A stretch of DNA of 64,000 bases from Aidingimonas halophila (GTDB lineage: Bacteria > Pseudomonadota > Gammaproteobacteria > Pseudomonadales > Halomonadaceae), in contig NZ_FNNI01000008.1 of the NCBI RefSeq assembly GCF_900106955.1, forward strand, positions 62,001 to 126,000, in the 5' to 3' direction. The notes under the pieces are model-generated. The model had not been told where the DNA came from. It saw only the letters and a list, made by a program, of their open reading frames with translations, and searched no databases. Position numbers and translations under genes: made by a program. Below, piece by piece: positions 46,646 through 56,729 of this stretch. How positions within the stretch are numbered: the stretch's first letter is position 1; every line of letters begins with the position of its first letter.

Positions 46646-47020
46646 TCAGCCGCCGGCCAGCTTGACGGTAAAGCCACGGTTTGCCAACTCTCGCTTGAGC
46701 GTATCGCGTTGATCCCCCTGGATCTCGATCACCCCATTCTTGAGGGCGCCTCCGGTACCACAGCGCTGCTTGAGAGCCTTGGCCAGCGCTTTCAACTCCT
46801 CGGTGGGAAGCGGCACACCGTCGACAATCGTGACCCCCTTGCCTTTGCGTCCACTGGTTTCACGGCGAATCCGCACGATACCGTCAAGGTCGGCGAGCCG
46901 TTCCTGCTCGGCACGATCCTGGCATTCGCATTCATCGACCGGTCGGCGGCAGTCCGGACATAACTGGCCTTCATCAGTGGAATAGACCAAGCCTCGCAGT
47001 TGATCCTGTAGTGATGGCAT
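46646..47020 (-). CDS. yciH: SUI1-like translation factor YciH
   Basis: YciH is the bacterial eIF1/SUI1 homologue, which influences initiation fidelity. The 124-residue protein has LVYSTDEGQLCPDCRRPVDECEC (N-terminal Cys cluster), RIRRETSGRKGKGVTIVDGVPL, and the core LKQRCGTGGALKNGVIEIQGDQRD with the CGTGG and EIQGD signatures. The ATG at 47020 follows AGGAG. Confidence 0.94.
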   Translation of the reverse strand: MPSLQDQLRGLVYSTDEGQLCPDCRRPVDECECQDRAEQERLADLDGIVRIRRETSGRKGKGVTIVDGVPLPTEELKALAKALKQRCGTGGALKNGVIEIQGDQRDTLKRELANRGFTVKLAGG

Positions 47021-47081
47021 ACCTGACTCCTGGCTCACGGCATGATGGGCGCATGATAGCGCGTCACGCCCGTTCACGATA

Positions 47082-47759
47082 TCAGGTCGTCACCGCTTCA
47101 GTGCGCACCAGATGGGTGACGATGGTGGGGAGCTGATGCATGTTGCTGATCGGGATGGCGCCATCCGGTGTTTCTTCGGCATCCGGATAGCGGTTCAGGT
47201 GGATCACGATCATGCCGGCGGCCAGAGCGGCTTCCACGCCGACGATGGAGTCATCGATGGCAATGCACTCTTCGGGATCGAATCCCATCATTCGGGCGGC
47301 ATACAGGAACAGGCAGGGGTCGGGTTTCCAGCAGTTGGCGGTATAACCGCTGAACAGCCGGTCGCCGAAGTAGTGGCTGAGACCGGTCGCCTCCAGGCCG
47401 TTGCGAATCTTCGTTTCCGGGCCATTCGAGACAACGGCGCGCGGATAGTCCGAAAGGCTGTCGAGTGCTTCGATGACGCCGGGCAAGGGCGTCAGCTCGG
47501 TCGCCATGCGCTGGGCGAGGTTGCTGCGCATTTCGCTTTCGGTATGTTGCAGACGGTCCGGGTCAATGCTGCCATGACGCTGCTGGAGTTCGTGAATGAT
47601 GTTCTTGAAGCGGGCGCCACGGAACTCGGTGATGTAGTCGTTGGCCGTGAAGGGGAGGCCCAAGGTGTTGAGGCTGGCAGCCATTTCAGCGGCCAGTAGC
47701 GGTTCGCTATCGACCAGCGTGCCGTCACAATCGAACAGCAGACATCGTGGAGTGGTCAT
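47082..47759 (-). CDS. HAD-family phosphatase (beta-phosphoglucomutase-like), paralogue 1
   Basis: A 225-residue HAD hydrolase. Motif I is LLFDCDGTLVDSEPL, motif II is AVVSNGPETK, and motifs III/IV are CWKPDPCLFL and CIAIDDSIVGVEAALAAGM. It lacks a clear mutase-only feature, so a sugar-phosphate phosphatase is likely (YieH/YfbT type). GAGG lies 7 nt before the ATG. It is strikingly similar to the protein at 61461-62138. Together they flank the sugar-acid island. Confidence 0.88.
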   Translation of the reverse strand: MTTPRCLLFDCDGTLVDSEPLLAAEMAASLNTLGLPFTANDYITEFRGARFKNIIHELQQRHGSIDPDRLQHTESEMRSNLAQRMATELTPLPGVIEALDSLSDYPRAVVSNGPETKIRNGLEATGLSHYFGDRLFSGYTANCWKPDPCLFLYAARMMGFDPEECIAIDDSIVGVEAALAAGMIVIHLNRYPDAEETPDGAIPISNMHQLPTIVTHLVRTEAVTT

Positions 47760-48051
47760 CAACAAGCCTCGTTGCACTGTCGTGGGCGCATGCCATTCTA
47801 TCCTGCGTTGTCTTCCCTATATTGCTAGATATCGGCAGCCCTTGCCCATAATTAAAGACCAATTTTCACTTTTTTTGAACAGTGTTCCCTAACTTTTTCG
47901 CTCTCGAACGTCTCGACTCGGTCGGTGATTCTACCTGCGACCAAAGTGGTATATCCATGGCGTTGCGATTTGTTGCCATACTACCATACTAGTCATATCA
48001 GAAATCGAGGGAGGCAACCGTTGTTGCCTTTCGATGAGGTGAGGGGAAGCC

Positions 48052-48783
48052 ATGAACTCTGCCTTGCAGGCCATGTGGCAGGACAGCGCTGATGATGGGT
48101 CGGTACGCCAACGGCTCTATCAGGTGCTTCGACAGTCAATCATTCGGATGGTGTTGGCTCCTGGTCAGGCACTGTCGGAGAAAGAGCTGGCCGATACACT
48201 CGCGATCAGCCGTCAGCCGGTAAGGGAGGCATTCATTCGCCTTTCGGAAGCCGGCCTGGTGGAAGTGCGTCCGCAACGCGGCACGTACGTGATTCGCATC
48301 TCCCGGCAAGCCGTGCTGGAAGCCCGTTTCGTCCGTGAAGCGCTTGAAGTGGCGGTTGCCCGCGAGGCGGCGGTCGAAGGCATGAAGCCACGTGCGCTGG
48401 ATGAGTTGCATGAGTTGATCGAGCGTCAGCGTCGCTGTGTCGATCCCGAAGACTACGACCGCTTCTTCCTGCTCGATGAGGCATTTCATCGGACGCTGGC
48501 GCTGGGCGTCGATCAACAGGTGGCCTGGAAGGTCACTGAAGAGGTCAAGGCACAGCTTGATCGGGTGCGTTATCTCAGTGTTCCCGACAGTACGCCGATT
48601 CGTAAGCTGATCGACCAGCACGCTGCCGTCGTCGAGGCGGTCGACCGTCGTGATGGCGATGCCGCCGAAGCCGCCATGCGTGTGCATCAGCGCGAAATTC
48701 TGCAGTCATTGCCGGAGTTGGTACAGCGCTTTCCCGCCATGTTCGACGTATCGGCCCAACCGGAACGAGGAGCGGTGTCATGA
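48052..48783 (+). CDS. GntR-family regulator (FCD type)
   Basis: A 243-residue regulator. The N-terminal winged helix reads [50 protein letters not shown]. The helical FCD ligand domain has [31 protein letters not shown] and [23 protein letters not shown], which provide metal-binding Asp and His residues. It probably senses a uronate or aldonate. Its stop overlaps the manD start (ATGA), so it is the first gene of the catabolic operon and likely autoregulated. Confidence 0.92.
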   Translation: MNSALQAMWQDSADDGSVRQRLYQVLRQSIIRMVLAPGQALSEKELADTLAISRQPVREAFIRLSEAGLVEVRPQRGTYVIRISRQAVLEARFVREALEVAVAREAAVEGMKPRALDELHELIERQRRCVDPEDYDRFFLLDEAFHRTLALGVDQQVAWKVTEEVKAQLDRVRYLSVPDSTPIRKLIDQHAAVVEAVDRRDGDAAEAAMRVHQREILQSLPELVQRFPAMFDVSAQPERGAVS

Positions 48784-49991
48784 GGATCGAGCAGGCCTAC
48801 GTCATCGTCACGGCGCCAGGCCGCAATTTCGTCACGCTCAAGATCGTGACCGACGAAGGGGTTTACGGGATCGGCGATGCCACGCTCAACGGTCGAGAGC
48901 AGGCCGTTGTCGCTTATCTCGAGGAGCATGTGGTGCCCACGCTGATCGGACGTGACCCCCAGCGTATCGAGGACATTTGGCATTATCTCTACCGTGGCGC
49001 CTATTGGCGTCGAGGGCCGGTGACCATGAGCGCCATTGCCGCCGTGGATATGGCGTTGTGGGATATCAAGGCCAAGGCTGCCGGTATGCCGCTGTATCAA
49101 CTGCTGGGTGGCAAGAGCCGGGAACGGGTGATGGTCTATGGCCATGCCACGGGGCGTGACATCGACGCCTGCCTGGAGGAAGTCGCCCGACATGTCGACG
49201 AGGGCTATCGTGCGGTGCGTGTGCAGGCGGGCGTGCCGGGTATCGCCAGCATTTATGGAGTCGCCAAGCGTGCGGGGGAGCGCTATGAACCCGCCGACTC
49301 GGATGTGCCGGCGGAGCATGTGTGGAGTACCGCCAAGTATTTGAATCATGTCCCCAAGCTGTTCGCCGCCGTGCGCGAGCGGTTTGGCGACGACCTGCAT
49401 GTACTGCATGACGTTCATCACCGCCTGACACCGATCGAGGCGGCGCGTCTGGGGAAAGAGGTCGAGCCTTACCACCTGTTCTGGCTGGAGGACTGTGTTC
49501 CCGCCGAGAATCAGGAAGGCTTCCGCCTGATTCGTCAGCATACCACCACGCCGCTGGCTGTCGGCGAGGTATTCAATAGCCTGTATGACGCCAAGGAGTT
49601 GATCGAGAACCAGTGGATCGACTACATCCGCGCCTCGCTCACTCACACCGGCGGGATCACCCACATGCGCCGCTTGGCCGATCTGGCCGGTCTCTATCAT
49701 GTGCGCACCGGTTTTCACGGTCCGACCGACCTGTCTCCCGTCTGTCTGGGGGCGGCGATCCATTTCGATACCTGGGTGCCCAATTTCGGCGTGCAGGAGT
49801 ATATGCCCCACGACCGCCTCACCGATGAGGTTTTCCCCCATGACTATCGCTTCGAGGACGGCCACTTCCTGGTCGGTGAGTCTCCGGGGCACGGCGTCGA
49901 TATCGATGAGTCGCTCGCGGCTCGCTATCCCTATCAACGTGCCAGCCTGCCGGTCAATCGTCTGGAAGACGGCACGCTCTGGCACTGGTAA
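48780..49991 (+). CDS. manD: ManD/RspA-type dehydratase of the enolase superfamily
   Basis: Members dehydrate D-mannonate or D-gluconate to 2-keto-3-deoxygluconate, often slowly. The 403-residue protein has the ManD pattern: [27 protein letters not shown]211/H213 in LHDVHHRL, then Glu in [10 protein letters not shown] and AVGEVFNS, and the His of RTGFHGPTD. It pairs with the RspB-like dehydrogenase next door. In Chromohalobacter this pairing belongs to L-gulonate use; the low-efficiency ManD may not be the main flux enzyme because UxuA is also present. Confidence 0.9.
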   Translation: MRIEQAYVIVTAPGRNFVTLKIVTDEGVYGIGDATLNGREQAVVAYLEEHVVPTLIGRDPQRIEDIWHYLYRGAYWRRGPVTMSAIAAVDMALWDIKAKAAGMPLYQLLGGKSRERVMVYGHATGRDIDACLEEVARHVDEGYRAVRVQAGVPGIASIYGVAKRAGERYEPADSDVPAEHVWSTAKYLNHVPKLFAAVRERFGDDLHVLHDVHHRLTPIEAARLGKEVEPYHLFWLEDCVPAENQEGFRLIRQHTTTPLAVGEVFNSLYDAKELIENQWIDYIRASLTHTGGITHMRRLADLAGLYHVRTGFHGPTDLSPVCLGAAIHFDTWVPNFGVQEYMPHDRLTDEVFPHDYRFEDGHFLVGESPGHGVDIDESLAARYPYQRASLPVNRLEDGTLWHW

Positions 49992-50006
49992 CGAGGTGAT
50001 TTTTCC

Positions 50007-51029
50007 ATGAAAGCGTTTCAGGTTACCGCCCCTTACGATTACGCCATCACCGATGTCGATCGCCCCGTTGCGGCGCCTGGTGAAGTGCTGGTTCGGGTCG
50101 CCTATGCGGGTATCTGCGGATCGGACATGCACATCATCCATGGCGACAATGCCTTCGTCCGATTCCCGCGGATCACCGGCCATGAGTTTGCCGGTGTCAT
50201 CGATGCCGTGGGTGAGGGCGTCGATGGCATTGCCGTAGGCGATCGAGTCTGTGTCGATCCGGTGGTGAACTGCGGGCACTGCTACCCCTGCCGGGTAGGG
50301 CGTCCCAATGTCTGTACCGATATGGAAGTGGTCGGGGTGCATCGCAATGGCGGTTTCGAGGAGGTCGTCAACATTCCGGCGGCCAATGCTCATCGCTTGC
50401 CGGAGCACCTGGGTCTCGATGCGGCCGCGTTGGTGGAGCCCTACACGATTGCCGCCAATGTGCTGGATCGCATGCAGCCAGTGTCCGGTGACCGCCTGCT
50501 GATCTTCGGTGCCGGTGTGATCGGTTTGACCATTCTGCAAATGGCTCAGGCGCTGGGGATCGAGGATATCACCGTGACGGATGTGCTCGAGGCGCGTCTG
50601 GCCACAGCCCGGGAACTGGGGGCGACGCGTACGTTCAACGGCCAGCAGCAGGATGTCGAAGCGGAAGTCGAGACGCTGACCCAGGGGGAGGGCATGCCGT
50701 TGATCGCGGATGCGGCCTGCGTTCCTGCCCTGTTGCCGCAAATGCTGCGTATCGCTTCGGCGGCCGGCCGAATCGGGTTGCTCGGTTTCAACCCGACACC
50801 CAGCGATCTGGTCCAGCTGGAAGTGATCAAGAAAGAGCTGACACTGGTCGGCTCGCGTTTGAACAACCGCAAGTTTCCGGAGGTGATCGAACTCATGGCC
50901 ACGGGCCGCCTGGATACGCAGGGGCTGGTGAGCCACCGCATTGCCTTGGCGGACATGCCGGAGGCGATCGAGATGCTCGATCATCAGCCCGAGAAGGCTC
51001 GCAAGGTACTGATCGATATCGGTGCCTGA
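50007..51029 (+). CDS. rspB: Zinc-dependent RspB-like dehydrogenase, probable L-gulonate 5-dehydrogenase
   Basis: A 340-residue medium-chain dehydrogenase. The catalytic zinc ligands C37 (GICGSDMHI) and H59-E60 (ITGHE) are present. A structural zinc cluster VNCGHCYPCRVGRPNVC lies near 88-104, and a nucleotide-binding LLIFGAGVIGLTI follows. RspB homologues oxidise L-gulonate (or L-idonate) to D-fructuronate. The position between ManD and a TRAP transporter, with UxuB and UxuA downstream, supports gulonate. Confidence 0.85.
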   Translation: MKAFQVTAPYDYAITDVDRPVAAPGEVLVRVAYAGICGSDMHIIHGDNAFVRFPRITGHEFAGVIDAVGEGVDGIAVGDRVCVDPVVNCGHCYPCRVGRPNVCTDMEVVGVHRNGGFEEVVNIPAANAHRLPEHLGLDAAALVEPYTIAANVLDRMQPVSGDRLLIFGAGVIGLTILQMAQALGIEDITVTDVLEARLATARELGATRTFNGQQQDVEAEVETLTQGEGMPLIADAACVPALLPQMLRIASAAGRIGLLGFNPTPSDLVQLEVIKKELTLVGSRLNNRKFPEVIELMATGRLDTQGLVSHRIALADMPEAIEMLDHQPEKARKVLIDIGA

Positions 51030-51097
51030 CGGGCGACATTCACTGCAACCACGCACGAACGTCAACAACACAAATCACCAGTGCTAGGAGAAACGCC

Positions 51098-52066
51098 ATG
51101 ATTAAACCGATGATAACCAGTGCTGTTCTCGGGACCGCCCTGTTCGGTGCCCAGGCGGCTATGGCTGCTGACTACACCCTGCAATTCGGCCATCTCGCCA
51201 ACGAAGACAACATATGGCACCAGGCAGCGGAACGCTTCAAGTCAGAAGTCGAGGAGAACTCGGATGGCCAGATCGAAGTCAAGTTGTATCCCAATGAGCA
51301 ACTCGGCGACGAAATGGATGTCATTGACAGCATCCAACTCGGCAATGCCGATATGACGATTACCGGTGAAAGCCTGCAGAACTGGGCGCCGAAGGCGGCC
51401 ATGATGGCCGTGCCGTACGCGTTCCGGGATTCCGAGCATCTACATGAAGCGGTGGAAGGCGAGGTCGGTGAGGAGATCGAAGCACAGATCACCGAACAGG
51501 CCAACCTGGTGCCGATCGCCTGGTTCGAGCGGGGGACGCGCCATCTGACCTCCAATCGCGAGATTACCCATCCTGACGATCTCGATGGCCTCAAGCTGCG
51601 TGTGCCCAATGTGCCGTTGTTCGTCGATACCTGGGAAGGGCTGGGTGCTCGCCCGACGCCGATGGCATTCAGTGAGGTCTTCACCGCACTCCAGCAAGGC
51701 ACTATCGATGCTCAGGAAAACCCATTGAGCCTGATCGAGAGCGCAAGCTTCTATGAGGTTCAGGACTATGTGAACCAGACTGGGCACGTACGTAGCTGGA
51801 TCTATGTCGTGATCGGCAAGAAGCAGCTCGATGAGATGCCTGAAGACCTGCAGGAGGTGGTTCTCGAGGCGGGTCAGGAGATGCAGGAATACGAAGCCGA
51901 GCTGTTCGAAGAGGATCAGCAGCGTCTCGAGGAAGACCTGAAAGAACGTGGCATGGAATTCGTCGAGGTCGATCAGGAGGCCTTCGCCGACAAAGCACGC
52001 CCTGTCGTTGAAGAGTCACTGAATGATGAGCAGATCGAGCTGTTCGAAGCGATTCAGGAGCTTTGA
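51098..52066 (+). CDS. TRAP transporter substrate-binding protein (DctP)
   Basis: A 322-residue DctP-type periplasmic protein. A signal peptide (FGAQAAMAA) precedes DYTLQFGHLANEDNIWHQAAERF. LRVPNVPLFVDTWEGLGARPTPMAFSEVFTALQQGTIDAQENP carries the Arg and Asn that normally hold the carboxylate. It is acidic, as expected in a halophile. Two hairpins follow before dctQ, which would raise its level above the membrane partners. Ligand probably a uronate or aldonate, given the neighbours. Confidence 0.93.
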   Translation: MIKPMITSAVLGTALFGAQAAMAADYTLQFGHLANEDNIWHQAAERFKSEVEENSDGQIEVKLYPNEQLGDEMDVIDSIQLGNADMTITGESLQNWAPKAAMMAVPYAFRDSEHLHEAVEGEVGEEIEAQITEQANLVPIAWFERGTRHLTSNREITHPDDLDGLKLRVPNVPLFVDTWEGLGARPTPMAFSEVFTALQQGTIDAQENPLSLIESASFYEVQDYVNQTGHVRSWIYVVIGKKQLDEMPEDLQEVVLEAGQEMQEYEAELFEEDQQRLEEDLKERGMEFVEVDQEAFADKARPVVEESLNDEQIELFEAIQEL

Positions 52067-52073
52067 TGCCGCT

Positions 52074-52129
52074 GGCAGGTGGGTGGCTACGGCTGCCCAC
52101 CTGCCTTTGTAGTGGCCCTTGAAAGGGCC
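52074..52129 (+). terminator. Two hairpins between dctP and dctQ
   Basis: The first stem is GGCAGGTGGG (52074-52083) / CCCACCTGCC (52096-52105), followed by TTTGT. The second is GGCCCTT (52114-52120) / AAGGGCC (52123-52129). They probably cause partial termination or protect the dctP message from 3' decay. Confidence 0.65.
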
Positions 52130-52149
52130 GTGCGTCACGAGGAGTGTTT

Positions 52150-52764
52150 ATGGACTCTCGCCGAGGCCAGGAGCAGAACGTGGAGGGAGCAGGTGTCGAG
52201 ACGCCCGACCGACAGGTGATCGACGAGCTGGATGTGTTGTCGTCGGTGCCCAAGTTGGGGGGTACCTTCGGGCGTGTCATCGGATGGTTCGACACCCTGT
52301 TCGCTTGGCTGGCGACACTGGCGCTGGTCGGTATCGCCGGCACCGTCATATTACAGATCGTCGGGCGTTTGGCATTGCCGTTCGCCATTTCCTGGACGGA
52401 AGAGCTATCGCGCTATCTATTTATCTACATGGTCGCGTTGGCGGCCGGACTGGTGATCCGCCATCAACGCAATGTCAGTGTCGAATTGTTCCATCATTGG
52501 CTGGGGCCGCGGGGTCGAGCCGGGTATCAGGTGCTGATTTGCCTGCTGGTCGGTAGCTTTGCAGCGATCTCCATACCTTATGCCTGGGTCTATGCCGAAA
52601 ACGGTGCCTGGCAGACCTCCCCGACACTGCGGGTTCCCATGATCTACGTATTCTTCTCCACCGTTGTGCTGTTCTCCGTGGTGGTGTTCTACAGCGTCAT
52701 TGGCTTTATCGAAGGTGTCGTTGCGATGCGTCACCCCTCCGTTACTGATAGGGAGACGTCCTGA
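52150..52764 (+). CDS. TRAP transporter small permease (DctQ)
   Basis: A 204-residue DctQ. A long acidic N-terminal tail is followed by four TM helices, with the signature FAISWTEELSRYLFIYMVALAAGL and INQ-like RHQRNVSVELFHHWLGP. I chose the ATG at 52150, 5 nt after GAGGAG; a GTG at 52144 is possible. The TGA shares its A with the dctM ATG. Confidence 0.9.
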   Translation: MDSRRGQEQNVEGAGVETPDRQVIDELDVLSSVPKLGGTFGRVIGWFDTLFAWLATLALVGIAGTVILQIVGRLALPFAISWTEELSRYLFIYMVALAAGLVIRHQRNVSVELFHHWLGPRGRAGYQVLICLLVGSFAAISIPYAWVYAENGAWQTSPTLRVPMIYVFFSTVVLFSVVVFYSVIGFIEGVVAMRHPSVTDRETS

Positions 52765-54044
52765 TGGAAATGCTCCTGCTGTTCGGCGTCTTCCTGGTCC
52801 TGCTGCTGGCAGGCATTCCCATTGCCTTCTCGCTCGGTATTGCCTCGATGAGCTTTCTGCTGCTCGAGGGCATGTCGCTGACGGTGGTGCCCCAGCGGAT
52901 GTACTCGGGGATCGACACGTTCGTGTTGCTATGCATCCCCGGCTTCATTCTGGCCGGCAACCTGATGAATGTGGGTAACATTACCGAGCATATCGTACGG
53001 TTTTCCAATGCCGTCGTCGGTCATATTCGAGGTGGACTGGGGCTGGCCAACGTTGGCGGGTCGATGATCTTCGGTGGCATATCCGGTACCGCCGTGGCCG
53101 ATGCGGCCAGTATCGGCTCGGTGATGATTCCGGGGATGTCGAAAGCCGGCTATGACAAGCCTTTCTCGGCCGCAGTGACCGCGGCGTCGTCGACCATCGG
53201 GCCGATCATTCCTCCCAGTGTACCGATGATCATCGCCGGCTCGCTGACGGGCGTGTCGGTCGGCCGCATGTTCCTGGCCGGAGCCATCCCCGGGCTGTTA
53301 TTGGGCCTGGCGATGATGGTGACGGTCTATCTGCTGGCGGTGCGACGCGGCTATCCCAAGGAGCAGAAACCGACACTTCGTCATCTGCTGCGTGAGGGGC
53401 GCACCGCCTTCTGGGCACTGATGATGACGGCGATCATTCTGTACGGCATTATCGGCGGCTTTTTCACGCCCACCGAAGCGTCGATCGTGGCCAGTCTCTA
53501 TGCGCTGGTCGTGGGCATGTATGTCTACAAGGGGTTGAGCTGGCGCAAGCTGCCGTCGATCCTGCTCGATACCGTACTGACGTCATCCGCTCTGCTGTTG
53601 CTGGTCGGCTTGGCCAACCTGTTCGGCTGGATCATGACCACCCAGCAGGTGCCGCAGATGCTGGCGGATCTCATTCTGACGGTCAGTGACAATCCGATCG
53701 TGGTCATCCTGATCCTCAACCTGATCCTGTTGTTCGTCGGCACTTTCATGGAAACGATTGCCGCCTTGATCATCCTGTTCCCCGCCCTGATGGGGGTGGC
53801 GACCGGTGTCGGCATGGATCCAGTACATTTTGCGGTGATGGCCGTACTCAATCTGATGATTGGATTGACCACGCCACCGGTGGGCGTGTGTCTTTTCGTG
53901 GTCTCCGGCATCGGCAACCTGCCCATGCTCAAGGTCGCCCACGCCATCGTACCGTTTCTGATCTGCAACCTGGCGGTGTTGCTACTGGTGTCTTATGTGC
54001 CAGCCTTTTCCTTGTGGCTGCCGAACCTGATTCTGGGAGAGTGA
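52764..54044 (+). CDS. TRAP transporter large permease (DctM)
   Basis: A 426-residue DctM with about 12 hydrophobic segments. GGSMIFGGISGTAVADAASIGSVMIPGM is the hallmark, and SSTIGPIIPPSVPMIIAGSLTGVSVGRMFLAG lines the translocation path. GGFFTPTEASIVASLYAL and NLMIGLTTPPVGVCLFV are also typical. It completes the transporter with dctP and dctQ, using the sodium gradient. It is 4 bp from uxuB. Confidence 0.94.
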   Translation: MEMLLLFGVFLVLLLAGIPIAFSLGIASMSFLLLEGMSLTVVPQRMYSGIDTFVLLCIPGFILAGNLMNVGNITEHIVRFSNAVVGHIRGGLGLANVGGSMIFGGISGTAVADAASIGSVMIPGMSKAGYDKPFSAAVTAASSTIGPIIPPSVPMIIAGSLTGVSVGRMFLAGAIPGLLLGLAMMVTVYLLAVRRGYPKEQKPTLRHLLREGRTAFWALMMTAIILYGIIGGFFTPTEASIVASLYALVVGMYVYKGLSWRKLPSILLDTVLTSSALLLLVGLANLFGWIMTTQQVPQMLADLILTVSDNPIVVILILNLILLFVGTFMETIAALIILFPALMGVATGVGMDPVHFAVMAVLNLMIGLTTPPVGVCLFVVSGIGNLPMLKVAHAIVPFLICNLAVLLLVSYVPAFSLWLPNLILGE

Positions 54045-54048
54045 CGAC

Positions 54049-55542
54049 ATGGCAAGCGACAACGAGCCCGGCGTTCATGTGAGCTATCACGAGGCGGCCG
54101 GGCCGTCCGGTGATATCGGTATCGTGCACTTGGGTTTGGGGGCGTTTCATCGGGCCCATCAGACGGTCTACCTCGAGCGTTATCGTCAACGCACCGGTGA
54201 CGGCGAATGGGGCATCTGTAGCGCCAACCTGAGGGGCAATGTCGGGTTGGTCGACCGTCTCAGGACCGCCGGCTATCGTTATCATGTGGCTGAATATGCC
54301 GACAGCGAGAACGTGACGCTCCGAGAAATCGGCGTCATCGAGGACACGCTGTTCACCGGCCGCGACGCGTCGGGTGAATGGGGTCGGGATCTGAATTCGC
54401 TATTGACGCGGATGAGTGATGCGAATGTGCGCATCGTGACGCTGACGGTGACGGAAAAGGGCTATTTCCTGAGCCCGGCCGAGGGGCGCTTGCTGGATGA
54501 TGATCCGCTGATCGCGGCCGATATCGTGTCTCCTGAACAGCCGCGTACGGCACCGGGCATACTGGTCGCCGCGCTGGCCCGCCGGCGTGCCGCCGGCCTG
54601 GCCCCGTTCACCGTCCTGAGTTGCGACAACATGCCCGACAATGGTCGGCGTACTCGTGCTGCGGTCGTTCAACTGGCGGCCATGCACGATGCCGACCTGG
54701 CCGAGTGGATCGACCGTTACGTGGCATTTCCCGGCAGCATGGTCGACCGTATCGTACCGGCCATGACGGACGCCGATGCCGAGCGCCTCGAGCGCTTGGG
54801 AATCGAGGACCCCAACGCCGTGGTCGGGGAGGCATTCGCTCAATGGGTCATCGAGGACGACTTTCCGCAGGGGCGTCCGGCGTGGGAAGCCGACGGCGTG
54901 GAGATGGTCGATGAGGTGGCGCCCTTCGAAACCATGAAGTTGCGGATGCTCAATGGGAGCCATTCGCTGCTGGCCTATCTGGGGGCGCTCGACGGTATCG
55001 AGACGGTATTCGATGCCGTCAATCGCGACGCCTTGGTCGCGCTGCTGCGCCAGTACATGATGAACGAGGCCGCACCGACCCTACAGATGCCGGCGGGGAC
55101 GGATCTGGCCGCCTATACGGACTCGTTGCTCGAACGCTTTGCCAATGACAGCCTGCGTCATCGTCTGCAACAGATCGCCATGGATGGTTCCCAGAAATTG
55201 CCCCAACGCTGGCTGCATGGTGCACTAGCTCGCCTCGAGGCGGGTGCCGACGTGCCTTGTACGACACTGGGTGTCGCTGCCTGGATCCGCTATACGGCAG
55301 GTCGTAACCTGAATGGCAAGGTGCATGAGGTGGACGATCCCTTGGCGGTCACCTTTGCCAGTCTGCATGAGACGCACGGCGACGATACCGAGTCGCTGGT
55401 CGCCGCATTTCTGGCCGTGGAGGCCGTGTTTCCTCCCCGACTGGCACGCTGGCCCGGCTTCGCCGACTCGGTCGCCGCTGCCTATCGCACTTTGACGATA
55501 TCGGGGCTGAACAACGCCCTGCAACGCATCCCGTCAGCCTAG
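54049..55542 (+). CDS. uxuB: Mannitol-dehydrogenase-family protein, probable fructuronate reductase UxuB
   Basis: UxuB reduces D-fructuronate to D-mannonate with NADH. The 497-residue protein has [18 protein letters not shown] (nucleotide loop), [30 protein letters not shown] and the catalytic [16 protein letters not shown]. Sequence alone cannot separate it from mannitol 2-dehydrogenase, but the following uxuA and the gulonate genes make fructuronate the best substrate. GGGAGAG precedes the ATG. Confidence 0.85.
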   Translation: MASDNEPGVHVSYHEAAGPSGDIGIVHLGLGAFHRAHQTVYLERYRQRTGDGEWGICSANLRGNVGLVDRLRTAGYRYHVAEYADSENVTLREIGVIEDTLFTGRDASGEWGRDLNSLLTRMSDANVRIVTLTVTEKGYFLSPAEGRLLDDDPLIAADIVSPEQPRTAPGILVAALARRRAAGLAPFTVLSCDNMPDNGRRTRAAVVQLAAMHDADLAEWIDRYVAFPGSMVDRIVPAMTDADAERLERLGIEDPNAVVGEAFAQWVIEDDFPQGRPAWEADGVEMVDEVAPFETMKLRMLNGSHSLLAYLGALDGIETVFDAVNRDALVALLRQYMMNEAAPTLQMPAGTDLAAYTDSLLERFANDSLRHRLQQIAMDGSQKLPQRWLHGALARLEAGADVPCTTLGVAAWIRYTAGRNLNGKVHEVDDPLAVTFASLHETHGDDTESLVAAFLAVEAVFPPRLARWPGFADSVAAAYRTLTISGLNNALQRIPSA

Positions 55543-55550
55543 GAGACATC

Positions 55551-56729
55551 ATGGAGCATACCTGGCGTTGGTTCGGACCCCGTGATTCCATCTCGCTCGA
55601 TGAGATTCGCCAGACCGGTGCCACCGGGATCGTGACGGCGTTACACGAGATTCCCAATGGCGACGTCTGGCCGGTCGAGGCGATTGCCGAGCGCAAGCAC
55701 ATGATCGAAGCCAGCGGATTGAGCTGGTCCGTGGTCGAAAGCGTGCCGGTGCACGAAGATATCAAGAAGCGCCAGGGCGATTACGCCACCCGTATCGCCC
55801 ACTATCAGCAGACGCTACGAAACCTGGCCGCCTGTGGTATCGATACCGTCTGCTATAACTTCATGCCGGTGCTCGACTGGACCCGGACCGACCTGGCCTG
55901 GCATCTGCCTGAAGGCGGGCAGGCGTTGCGCTTCGACCATCTCGCCTATGCGGCCTTCGATCTCTTCCTGCTCAAGCGTCCGGGGGCTGAACGAGAGTAC
56001 GACGACACCGAAAAGGAAGCCGCGCGGCGTTATCTGGATGGACTCGATGAGTTGGCTCGCCAGCGGCTGGTCAATACGATCATTGCCGGACTGCCCGGCG
56101 CCGAGGAGCACTATACGCTGGCGCGATTCGCCGAGGTGTTGGCCGGCTATGAGGCGATCGGTGCCGAGCGACTGCGTGAGCATCTGCGCCTCTTTCTGGA
56201 AGCTATCGTGCCCGTGGCCGAAGAACAGGGCATTCGGCTGGCCATTCATCCCGATGACCCTCCCCGGCCACTCTTCGGCTTGCCTCGCGTCGTGTCATCG
56301 GCGTCCGATGCGCAGTGGCTGCTCGATGCCGTGCCCAGTCCGGCCAATGGCCTGACGTTCTGTACCGGTTCCTATGGAGTCATCGAGTCGAACGACCTGA
56401 TCGAGATGGCTTACCGCTTCGGTCCTCATATCCATTTCGCGCACTTGCGCTCGACCCAGCGTGAGTCGCCGGAGTCGCGCTCCTTCCATGAAGCGGGGCA
56501 CTTGTCCGGCGATGTCGATATGGTCGGCGTGATTCAAGCGCTGGTGGCCGAAGAGCGACGGCGCGAGCGGGAGGGCGGAGCACGCCTGCCGTTACGCCCT
56601 GATCATGGTCACCATATTCTCGACGATCAGCACCGCGATACCGCGCCCGGGTACCCGCTCTACGGTCGCCTGAAAGGGTTGGCTGAACTGCGGGGCGTGG
56701 AGTTGGCGGTGCGAGCGCTTACGAACTGA
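55551..56729 (+). CDS. uxuA: Mannonate dehydratase
   Basis: UxuA dehydrates D-mannonate to 2-keto-3-deoxygluconate. The 392-residue protein starts [28 protein letters not shown], then [36 protein letters not shown] (metal ligands), [21 protein letters not shown] and [10 protein letters not shown], all diagnostic. The 3' end overlaps the convergent ROK gene by 11 bp. With ManD, the locus has two unrelated mannonate dehydratases. Confidence 0.96.
   Translation: MEHTWRWFGPRDSISLDEIRQTGATGIVTALHEIPNGDVWPVEAIAERKHMIEASGLSWSVVESVPVHEDIKKRQGDYATRIAHYQQTLRNLAACGIDTVCYNFMPVLDWTRTDLAWHLPEGGQALRFDHLAYAAFDLFLLKRPGAEREYDDTEKEAARRYLDGLDELARQRLVNTIIAGLPGAEEHYTLARFAEVLAGYEAIGAERLREHLRLFLEAIVPVAEEQGIRLAIHPDDPPRPLFGLPRVVSSASDAQWLLDAVPSPANGLTFCTGSYGVIESNDLIEMAYRFGPHIHFAHLRSTQRESPESRSFHEAGHLSGDVDMVGVIQALVAEERRREREGGARLPLRPDHGHHILDDQHRDTAPGYPLYGRLKGLAELRGVELAVRALTN

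Noticed and set aside
48687-51071. 794-codon open frame antisense to gntR, manD and rspB
   Set aside because: High-GC coding DNA often leaves the opposite frame open; the sense genes have clear families and ribosome sites.
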